Assembly (NCBI GenBank): GCA_015661715.1
Contig: DQVN01000060.1
Coordinates: forward strand, 1 to 6,202
Reading direction: 5' to 3'
Length of the DNA: 6,202 bases
Source of the DNA: Sulfurivirga caldicuralii
GTDB taxonomy: Bacteria; Pseudomonadota; Gammaproteobacteria; Thiomicrospirales; Thiomicrospiraceae
Shown: piece by piece, positions 1-5,060 of the stretch
How the letters are laid out: each line of letters begins with the position of its first letter
How positions within the stretch are numbered: the stretch's first letter is position 1
Made by a program: the position numbers and the translations under genes
The notes under the pieces: model-generated
Databases searched by the model: none
The model's input: the letters and a program-made list of their open reading frames with translations, nothing else
Told to the model about the DNA's origin: nothing

Positions 1-183
1 CTGGCGCTGAACTCACCGGTACTATTGTTGGATGAGCCTACCAGCCATTTGGATGATGCCAGCCGTGACCGGGTGGAGGCCGTGTTGCGCCAGCGTCAAC
101 AGGCCGGCTGTATCTTGATCTGGATCAGCCATGACAGCGACTTTAATCAGCGCTTGGAGGTCAAGCGCGTTATTGAATTTTAG
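1..183 (+). CDS. fetA: ABC transporter ATP-binding protein, C-terminal end (partial), probably FetA/YbbL
   Basis: This is the last 60 residues of an ABC-type ATPase; the rest lies upstream of the window. Seen directly: a Walker B segment PVLLLDEPT with the catalytic Glu at fragment residue 12, a D-loop SHLD (15-18), and an H-loop IWISHD with His at residue 44, followed by a very short tail ending in TAG. Such a short end after the H-loop fits the compact FetA/YbbL ATPases better than most importers with C-terminal regulatory domains. The wording around the H-loop (hydrophobic-W-x-[ST]-H-D) also recalls E. coli FetA. FetA energises the FetB permease, a pair linked to iron export and oxidative-stress resistance in E. 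coli. A FetB gene lies in this window at 5058, which supports the assignment, but the two are not adjacent as usual. That it is an ABC ATPase is certain; that it is FetA is a good inference from a short fragment. Confidence 0.75.
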   Translation: MALNSPVLLLDEPTSHLDDASRDRVEAVLRQRQQAGCILIWISHDSDFNQRLEVKRVIEF

Positions 184-197
184 AATTTTAGAATTTA
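175..197. repeat. 8-bp tandem repeat across the stop codon of the ABC ATPase gene
   Basis: The unit GAATTTTA occurs at 175-182 and 183-190, and a 7-base truncated copy (GAATTTA) follows at 191-197. The array contains the TAG stop of the ATPase (181-183). It is probably a slippage duplication in AT-rich DNA. There is no dyad symmetry, so it is not a terminator. Confidence 0.7.
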
Positions 198-238
198 ATT
201 ATTTGTTGTATTTCGTTAATCACATGTTTTTTATATGT

Positions 239-267
239 TTGATAAGCTCTGTAGTAGTGAATACCAT
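239..267 (+). promoter_or_regulatory. Candidate sigma-70-type promoter for the rhodanese/c-di-GMP unit
   Basis: A -35-like TTGATA (239-244, 5 of 6 to TTGACA) is followed after 17 bases by TACCAT (262-267, 4 of 6 to TATAAT). Initiation near 274 would give a leader of about 27 bases before the ATG at 301. The region 184-300 is markedly AT-rich compared with its surroundings, as expected for a promoter region. A nearby CATAAT (272-277) is a better -10 on its own but has no -35 at proper spacing. This rests on consensus matching only. Confidence 0.35.
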
Positions 268-300
268 AGAGCATAATCGTTGATGCAGATGGGGATTCTA

Positions 301-1083
301 ATGACCAAAAAGCTCATGTATGGCAGTTTGTTTGGGTTGCTGTTTATGGTGTTAACTGTCGCGGCGGAAGCAGTTGAGCTGGATGATGTGCCGGTTTTAA
401 GTGCGCCAGAGGTGAAAGATTTACTGGAACGCCATAGCGATGTTTTATTGATCAATAACTTAAGTCGAATTGAGTTTCAACAGCAACATATTCCAGGGAG
501 TATCAATATTCCTGCGCCAGAGGTAGCTACTTCTCCTTTGCTGCGGGCAGACGATCCACGAATAAAAATTTTCTATTGTATGGGACTGAAGTGTGCCTAC
601 AGTCGCTATGCCATTAAAGCAGCCTTAAAGCGCGGGTTGAAAAATATCTACTGGTTTCAGGGAGGGATTCCAGAGTGGCGCCAGTTTGATTACCCCATGG
701 AAATTGACCCGGACTATGCGGCTATTGAGGTAAAAAAACTATCCTGTGAGCAAATTCTCCCATTATTGGCTGATCAACAGCTACAGATTGTGGATATTCG
801 CCCCATCTGGTTGACGGGCGTACAGTACTTTCTGCCCGGAACAGTGCATATTCAAATGACTGATCTGGATCAAAAACTGCATGCCTTGAGGCGGGATCGG
901 CCTGTTTTAATAAGTGATGTCACCATGCGCCAGTCTGTTATGGCGGCCCGCTTTCTCATCCGTCAAGGACTTACCGTTAAGGGGGTCGTCAAAGGGGGCA
1001 TGCAACGGGGACTGCAGATGGGATGTCCAGTAGAGACCAAACCGGCTAAAAGCCTGTCTGGATGGAGAACGGAGGCGCCATGA
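301..1083 (+). CDS. Exported tandem-rhodanese-domain protein
   Basis: A 260-residue protein. The start at 301 was preferred over the in-frame ATG at 283 and the TTG at 280 because GGGGA (291-295) sits at ribosome-binding distance and because it gives a clean signal peptide: TKK n-region, hydrophobic stretch 8-22, and an AEA cleavage site after residue 24. Two rhodanese-like domains follow. Domain 1 (about 29-136) has EFQQQHIPGSINIP and an active-site-like loop FYCMGLKCAYS, with Cys93 at the usual catalytic position and a second Cys98, then YWFQGGIPEW. Domain 2 (about 142-246) keeps VDIR and GTVHI, but its loop reads LISDVTMRQS, with Asp206 where the Cys should be, so it is probably non-catalytic. 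Rhodaneses carry sulfane sulfur on the loop Cys; the substrate here is unknown. The TGA stop overlaps the next gene's ATG (ATGA, 1080-1083), so the two are translationally coupled. It probably acts in the periplasm together with the sensor encoded next. Confidence 0.85.
   Translation: MTKKLMYGSLFGLLFMVLTVAAEAVELDDVPVLSAPEVKDLLERHSDVLLINNLSRIEFQQQHIPGSINIPAPEVATSPLLRADDPRIKIFYCMGLKCAYSRYAIKAALKRGLKNIYWFQGGIPEWRQFDYPMEIDPDYAAIEVKKLSCEQILPLLADQQLQIVDIRPIWLTGVQYFLPGTVHIQMTDLDQKLHALRRDRPVLISDVTMRQSVMAARFLIRQGLTVKGVVKGGMQRGLQMGCPVETKPAKSLSGWRTEAP
1071..1082 (+). promoter_or_regulatory. Ribosome binding site and ATGA stop/start overlap
   Basis: GGAGG (1071-1075) lies 4 bases before ATG 1080-1082, inside the last codons of the rhodanese gene. 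The ATG overlaps the rhodanese TGA (1081-1083). This decides the start at 1080 over the in-frame ATG at 1062, which has no comparable Shine-Dalgarno sequence, and indicates translational coupling. Confidence 0.8.
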
Positions 1084-2243
1084 AGCGCGCATTCAACTCT
1101 TTGATGGTGCGTTTGCGCCTGATTTTTATATTGCTGCTTGTGTTGATGGGCATATTGCTGGCCTATCAGATCAACACCGCAGCACGCCTACTCAGCCATG
1201 AGGTTGGTGAACAACAGAAGGCGTTGGCTCGCACTTTGAATACCTGGTTGATGGACGAGGCGCGTTATCACATGGCCTTGGTAAAGGGGGTGCAACCCTA
1301 TAAGCAACTTTTGGCCAGTCGCTTGGAGGCGGGTCAGAAAGAGCGAGTCCAGGCTGTGGTGAGACAACTCCATCAAGGGTTGCCCTTTTCAGGTGTAATG
1401 TTGATCAGTGATTCAGGGGAGGGATGGGATCATGGAGGTCACTACTATGCACAATTGTCTTGGCCGGATTGGTTGAAAGATCAGCCACTCAAGCATATTT
1501 CCCTGCGTTTAGTGGATCATGAGGGCCTGCCTGCTGGCTGGAAGAAACTATTTCCATTTGATGGGCTTTACAGCATTGTGAAAGTGCCCATTTATTTTGC
1601 TGTGGGTGAAGAGGCAGGTTTGTTGGTACTGGTGCGCCAGTTGGCTATTGTGAATCAACGGGTTTCTTATCTCAGCAATATCATGCAAGAAGTCTGGGTG
1701 GGGCTGGCGCTTCAACCACCCCATGAGGTTTCTCTTCTGGCCTCGCCCCGACAATTGCTTTTCTATGTGATGAATCACCCTGTGCTGCGAATTTGGGTGC
1801 CGACGCCATCTTTTGTGCGTTCTGGTGAAGGGGCGGGATTTGTTTGGCATCAACCGACAACCTTTTTCCAAGAGGTGGTGCGCGGTGCGTTAATGTCAGT
1901 TCTATTGCCATTTGCGATATTTTTTATCGCCTTAGCGGGTTTGTTCTGGTATCTGTCCACACAGGTGGTGCAGCCTTTACAGAAGCTGGCGCAGCTTTTT
2001 AAGCGCTTGCGTGAAGGAAGGCGTGGCGAGCGTATGCCAGCGGGTCGCTACGCAGAAGAGGTGGCCTATGTGGTGGAGCAAACCAACCATATGTTGGATC
2101 GTTTGGATGAGCGGGAGCGGGCTTTGCAGGCACTGAATAATTCATTGGAGCAGCAGGTCAAGCAGCGCACTTATCAACTGGAAAAGGCGAACCAGCGTCT
2201 GGGTGAGTTGGCCTACTGGGGTGAACAACCGTTTGCGTTTTGA
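1080..2243 (+). CDS. Membrane sensor/HAMP/coiled-coil fragment of the c-di-GMP enzyme (5' part)
   Basis: 387 residues as read. TM1 is about 13-29 (FILLLVLMGILLAY). A periplasmic region of about 240 residues follows (30-269), which I cannot assign to a named sensor domain; its length and mixed alpha/beta look resemble the double-Cache or LapD/MoxY-like periplasmic sensors often found before HAMP. TM2 is about 270-292 (LMSVLLPFAIFFIALAGLFW). A HAMP domain (about 293-345, with V-Q-P-L near its start) and a coiled coil (about 344-380, LNNSLEQQVKQRTYQLEKAN) come next. This coiled coil normally runs straight into a GGDEF domain, but here the frame ends at TGA 2241-2243 after WGEQPFAF, which is not family-like. 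The fragment has no catalytic domain of its own. If translated alone it could still be a stable membrane receptor able to dimerise, but that is speculative. Confidence 0.8.
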   Translation: MKRAFNSLMVRLRLIFILLLVLMGILLAYQINTAARLLSHEVGEQQKALARTLNTWLMDEARYHMALVKGVQPYKQLLASRLEAGQKERVQAVVRQLHQGLPFSGVMLISDSGEGWDHGGHYYAQLSWPDWLKDQPLKHISLRLVDHEGLPAGWKKLFPFDGLYSIVKVPIYFAVGEEAGLLVLVRQLAIVNQRVSYLSNIMQEVWVGLALQPPHEVSLLASPRQLLFYVMNHPVLRIWVPTPSFVRSGEGAGFVWHQPTTFFQEVVRGALMSVLLPFAIFFIALAGLFWYLSTQVVQPLQKLAQLFKRLREGRRGERMPAGRYAEEVAYVVEQTNHMLDRLDERERALQALNNSLEQQVKQRTYQLEKANQRLGELAYWGEQPFAF

Positions 2244-3441
2244 GCAGCGTTGGCGGGATTTGCAGCCCCATGAAGGGCTTGTACTTGCGCTAGTTGATGT
2301 GGATTTTTTTCATGATCTGAATGAAACCTATGGTACAGATGTGGGTAACCGGGTGCTGAAGCGTCTGGCTGATGCGTTGAAACACCTCTGCGATGGTGAG
2401 ACGGAGGTTTTTCGTTTGGGTGCGGATGAGTTCGCCTTGTTGTTTGATGAAAAGCGTGATAGTGCAGCCAGGGTGCAGGCCTGTCTTGAATCTTTGCAGC
2501 GCCGTTTTGCCAATGAACCCATGCGCGATTTGGGATTGAGTACGCCGTTGATGTTAAGTATCGGTTGGGTTGAAGTAGCGCCAAAAACGGTTGTTCCGCT
2601 GAATACAGTATTGCGCCAAGCGGCTTTGGCAAAACGGGCGGCTAAGAATGATCTGTACCATAAGGTGCAGCGTTTCGATCCTTCGCGTCATGGCGATGAG
2701 GCTGTTGTGTCCCCTCAGGTCATGCATGAATTGGTGCAGATGGTGCAACAAGGCGCGGGTTTGATGCTGTTCTGTCAGCCGGTCATCTCCGTGCAACAAG
2801 GTCAGGCTGCTTATGCAGAGATTTTGGCTCGATTTGAACGGAACGGTGAACTTATCCCACCCGGTCAATTTTTCCCCTTGGTGGAGCGGGCCGGGCTTCA
2901 GGCGGCTTTTGATGCGCAGGTGCTGGTCAAAGCGGCCCAGACTTTACAGTCGGATAACTTTCCTTATCGCGGCGTTTCAGTGAATTTGACAGCGGAAGCG
3001 CTGGAGCATGAGCAATTATTTGACTGGTTGGCGCCATTGGTGCCTTTGACCCAAGCGTATAAGATTGTGCTGGAGATTACAGAAAGCACGTTGATTCGGG
3101 ATATGGCCGCCGCTGAGGAGAAGCTGAAGCATTTCCGCCGTTTAGGATTTAAAGTGGCCATTGATGATTTTGGCAGTGGCTACTCTTCCATTGCCTATTT
3201 GGCTCACCTTTCTGCGGACATTATCAAGTTCGACCGTTCGTTGACAGTGGTTGCTTTTGAAGATGCCCCTAGCGCTCAAATTGTACTAGGGCTTGCGGAG
3301 GAGTTGGCCGCGGTGGGATATGAAGTGGTTTTTGAAGGAATTGAAACTGAGCAGATGGCCACATTCTTTAGTAAGCCGTTTATTCATGGGTTGCAGGGGT
3401 TCTACTTTGCTCGTCCCGCGCCTTGTAATGCGGACAAATAA
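2203..3441 (+). CDS. GGDEF-EAL fragment of the c-di-GMP enzyme (3' part), probable phosphodiesterase
   Basis: The open frame gives up to 412 residues from a GTG at 2203, but neither that GTG nor the GTG at 2221 has a convincing ribosome binding site, and the first in-frame ATG is not until 2521. It is therefore better read as the 3' part of the gene starting at 1080. The GGDEF domain lacks its first turns; its signature is R-L-G-A-D-E-F (GADEF at 2419-2433) and no RxxD inhibitory site precedes it, so cyclase activity is doubtful. The EAL domain (from about 2755) looks complete: EILAR (2818-2832, an ExLxR form), Asn in VNLT (2983), Glu in EITES (3073), the Asp pair in IDDFGSGYSS (3163-3168), Lys in IIKFDRS (3226), Glu in FEGIET (3334) and Gln in LQGFYFARP (3394). 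These are the metal- and c-di-GMP-binding residues of active EAL phosphodiesterases. It ends 40 bases inside the opposing acyltransferase gene. Confidence 0.8.
   Translation: MSWPTGVNNRLRFEQRWRDLQPHEGLVLALVDVDFFHDLNETYGTDVGNRVLKRLADALKHLCDGETEVFRLGADEFALLFDEKRDSAARVQACLESLQRRFANEPMRDLGLSTPLMLSIGWVEVAPKTVVPLNTVLRQAALAKRAAKNDLYHKVQRFDPSRHGDEAVVSPQVMHELVQMVQQGAGLMLFCQPVISVQQGQAAYAEILARFERNGELIPPGQFFPLVERAGLQAAFDAQVLVKAAQTLQSDNFPYRGVSVNLTAEALEHEQLFDWLAPLVPLTQAYKIVLEITESTLIRDMAAAEEKLKHFRRLGFKVAIDDFGSGYSSIAYLAHLSADIIKFDRSLTVVAFEDAPSAQIVLGLAEELAAVGYEVVFEGIETEQMATFFSKPFIHGLQGFYFARPAPCNADK
2211..2243 (+). other. Frameshift junction in the GGDEF-EAL gene
   Basis: In the upstream frame 2211-2219 reads A-Y-W; in the downstream frame 2215-2232 reads T-G-V-N-N-R. 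A normal GGDEF domain has A-Y-x-D-x-L-T-G-x-x-N-R, so the tail of TAC and the head of ACT have been merged (GCC-T-ACT-GGG). The missing stretch is 14 bases if the family spacing holds, which matches the observed frame change. The upstream frame stops at TGA 2241-2243. Confidence 0.75.
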
Positions 3442-4295
3442 CGCGCCCGCCGTTGTGGATTGAACCGGTGCATATCAGCCAGAATCAGCCCATCAATACA
3501 GTGATTGAAGTCCGGATCCACACCAAAGGCCAGAAATTGGCAGGCCTGGGGCCCGCCCATTTCGGTGTACTGGCGGTAGAGGGTGGGGATTTGCACTCCC
3601 ATTTCGCGCAGCAGCCGACGTAACTCCAGCAAAGCGAGGCGATAGGGCTGTTGGAGCTGTTTGTGCCAGTGGGTAGGCAGTGCAGGGGGAGTAAAGGGGT
3701 GTTTGGGCGTCGCCGCAAGACCGGCTTGAGGGGGGAAGTGGTGGCGATAGAAGTGCACCAGCAGCGCTCGGGCTGGTTCGGGGTAATGGCGGCTGATGCT
3801 GACCGGGCCGAACAGCAGATGAATATGAGGGTGGCGTTGCAACCAGGCCCCTATGCCGGCCCACAACAGCGCCAGCCAGCCTTGCCCCCAAAAGTCAGGA
3901 TGCACAAAGCTGCGCCCCAACTCTACCGCCTGGGCCAGTTGCTGCTGCAAGGCTCCATTCAGATGGAACAAGCTGGCGCTGTAGAGCCCTGAGGGGCCCT
4001 GGTGCTGCAGGATAGGGCCGCAGGCCGCTAGCCGATAGGCGCCGATAATCCGTTGCGCATGCGGTTGCCACAGAAACAGATGGTGATAGTGACGGTCGAA
4101 AGGATCCAGATCTACCTGTCTGCCTGTGCCTTCGCCCACGGCAGCAAAGGCCTCTTCCCGGCACCGTCCCAGTGCCTGCAGCAGCAGATCGTCGGGCTCG
4201 GTCAGCAGGCGCACTTCCACGCCACGGCGGTGGCCCAGCCGTTCGGTTCGGGCTACGGCAGCCGATAGAGCTGCTGATAAAGGTGCGCTGTCCAT
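3402..4295 (-). CDS. OlsB-type GNAT-like N-acyltransferase
   Basis: 297 residues, of the hemolysin/OlsB class (Acetyltransf_5-like) that transfers 3-hydroxyacyl chains from ACP to an amino acid amine, as in lyso-ornithine-lipid synthesis. Family hallmarks: REEAFAAVGEGTG (46-58), D-x-D-x-x-D-x-H-Y-x-H-L-F (62-74), IIGAYRL (83-89), ELGRSFVHPDFWG (125-137), LFGPVSIS (161-168), PTLYRQYTEMGG (237-248) and FGVDPDFNHCIDGL (257-270). The ATG at 4295 lies 43 bases inside the upstream acyltransferase gene, has no clear Shine-Dalgarno sequence, and the first 25 or so residues look like out-of-frame shadow of that gene. Recognisable domain sequence begins near VEVRLL (26-31), so the true start may be later (for example GTG at 4220) or translation may be coupled. 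Length and motifs match the C-terminal half of bifunctional OlsF-like proteins. The amine substrate (ornithine or another amino acid) cannot be read from the sequence. Confidence 0.85.
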   Translation of the reverse strand: MDSAPLSAALSAAVARTERLGHRRGVEVRLLTEPDDLLLQALGRCREEAFAAVGEGTGRQVDLDPFDRHYHHLFLWQPHAQRIIGAYRLAACGPILQHQGPSGLYSASLFHLNGALQQQLAQAVELGRSFVHPDFWGQGWLALLWAGIGAWLQRHPHIHLLFGPVSISRHYPEPARALLVHFYRHHFPPQAGLAATPKHPFTPPALPTHWHKQLQQPYRLALLELRRLLREMGVQIPTLYRQYTEMGGPQACQFLAFGVDPDFNHCIDGLILADMHRFNPQRRARYLSALQGAGRAK

Positions 4296-5059
4296 AGGCA
4301 GGCATTGTCGCCGGGGAGTGTCTGGGGTGCAATCATTTTCCCTGGCTGCAGACGAATAGACTGCCCCCGTCGGGCATACATCTGATGGGGCAGCAGCAGC
4401 GTGCCCAAGGCATCATCCACCAAACTGGCGGCGTAGAACAGCGGGCTGTTGCGGGCGTGAATCCGCACCGGTAGCAGCGGCGCGTGATGGCTTCTGGCAA
4501 GGCGCACAAAGCTGCTGTGCCAGCGTCGGTCGCGGACACCCTGTAGGCTGAGCCGTGACACTTCGCCAGCGGGGAAGATGAGTAACACGCCGCCTTGTTG
4601 CAGGTGGGCGTTCATCTGCTGCCAACAGCGTTTATGGCCGCCGGCGCGGGTGGTGAAATTGTCCACTGCGATCAGCGCGGGCACCAGGGGGGTAAAAGCT
4701 TTAAGCCAGTGGTTGGCCACAATTCGCGTATCTGGCCGCTGTTGCTGCACCCAATGCAGCAGCGCCAGGGCATCCAATGCCCCTAAGGGATGGTTGGCGA
4801 AAATGACCACTGGCCCCTCATCGGAGACGGGACAGGCCGGTGCGTTGTAAGTGGTGTTGAAATAATCCAGCACCGCCGCGGTAAAGTTTGCCGCATCCAG
4901 GTGGCTGTGGCGTGCCATAAAGGCATCTATGTCTTCCAGATGCAGCAGACGGCGGGCCAGAGGCCATAGTAAAGGCGCCAGTCGTGGGGCGCGGCGGGTG
5001 AGGGTCTGTTTCACCCGTGCACACAGGTCGGTAGAATGCAACGGACGGAAGGTTGACAT
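4253..5059 (-). CDS. PlsC/OlsA-type lysolipid O-acyltransferase
   Basis: 268 residues from the ATG at 5059-5057. The glycerolipid acyltransferase fold is shown by ANHPLGALDAL (His90 and Asp96, the catalytic pair spaced H-x5-D rather than the textbook H-x4-D; I recall this NHP-x-G-x-x-D spacing from the OlsF/hemolysin-associated subgroup), by a substrate-site segment IVANHWLKAFTPLVPALIAVD (113-133), and by FPAGEVSR (162-169), which takes the place of the usual FPEGTRS block. These enzymes add a second acyl chain from acyl-ACP at the inner membrane. Being directly upstream of, and overlapping, an OlsB-type gene suggests it O-acylates the lyso-aminolipid made by that enzyme, though lysophosphatidate acylation remains possible. 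No strong ribosome binding site precedes the start. The frame stays open upstream to 5389, but that part is the antisense shadow of fetB, and the first ATG after it is at 5059. No hydrophobic anchor longer than about 12 residues is obvious. Confidence 0.85.
   Translation of the reverse strand: MSTFRPLHSTDLCARVKQTLTRRAPRLAPLLWPLARRLLHLEDIDAFMARHSHLDAANFTAAVLDYFNTTYNAPACPVSDEGPVVIFANHPLGALDALALLHWVQQQRPDTRIVANHWLKAFTPLVPALIAVDNFTTRAGGHKRCWQQMNAHLQQGGVLLIFPAGEVSRLSLQGVRDRRWHSSFVRLARSHHAPLLPVRIHARNSPLFYAASLVDDALGTLLLPHQMYARRGQSIRLQPGKMIAPQTLPGDNACLWTAHLYQQLYRLP
5010..5037 (+). promoter_or_regulatory. Candidate promoter for fetB inside the opposing acyltransferase gene
   Basis: TTCACC (5010-5015, 4 of 6 to TTGACA) and TAGAAT (5032-5037, 5 of 6 to TATAAT) are 16 bases apart. 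Initiation near 5044 would leave a leader of about 14 bases carrying the ribosome binding site at 5047. A promoter is needed here because the gene upstream is on the other strand. This is a consensus match only. Confidence 0.35.
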
Positions 5060-5060
5060 G
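5047..5060 (+). promoter_or_regulatory. fetB ribosome binding site and start, sharing CATG with the divergent gene
   Basis: GGAAGG (5047-5052) lies 5 bases before ATG 5058-5060 and favours this start over the in-frame ATG at 5064. The tetranucleotide CATG (5057-5060) gives the ATG of fetB on plus and the ATG of the O-acyltransferase on minus, so the two start codons overlap by two bases. Confidence 0.65.

Larger units (their letters stand above)
1080..3441 (+). pseudogene. Interrupted sensor-HAMP-GGDEF-EAL gene (composite of two fragments)
   Basis: Taken together, the fragments at 1080-2243 and 2203-3441 rebuild one ordinary membrane-bound c-di-GMP enzyme: TM1, periplasmic sensor, TM2, HAMP, coiled coil, GGDEF, EAL. 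The first fragment runs to the end of the coiled coil (...GELAY) and then leaves the family pattern. The second begins with TGVNNRLRF, which is the continuation of the usual A-Y-x-D-x-L-T-G-hydrophobic-x-N-R start of a GGDEF domain. Joining them needs a change of reading frame consistent with loss of 14 bases near 2214. Restoring those bases would give about 791 residues. Either the gene is a recent pseudogene, or the sequence has an error, or the halves are made separately. The detailed content is in the two fragment entries. Confidence 0.7.

Noticed and set aside
184..240. Intrinsic terminator after the ABC ATPase gene
   Set aside because: There are T-runs but no stable GC-rich hairpin before them; the region is AT-rich promoter-like sequence.
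2203..2230. Independent start for the GGDEF-EAL protein at GTG 2203 or GTG 2221
   Set aside because: Neither has a well-placed Shine-Dalgarno sequence, no ATG occurs in that frame before 2521, and the encoded protein would begin in mid-motif of the GGDEF domain. A broken single gene explains the data better.
3485..4359. Additional open frames opposite or within the acyltransferase genes
   Set aside because: They are GC-rich shadow frames of low complexity (runs of A, P, R, S) without motifs, and overlap clear acyltransferase motifs in the real frames.
4929..5057. Upstream extension of the fetB frame
   Set aside because: The added residues are arginine- and serine-rich, not membrane-like, and are the antisense shadow of the acyltransferase gene. 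The ATG at 5058 has a good ribosome binding site and gives the family length.
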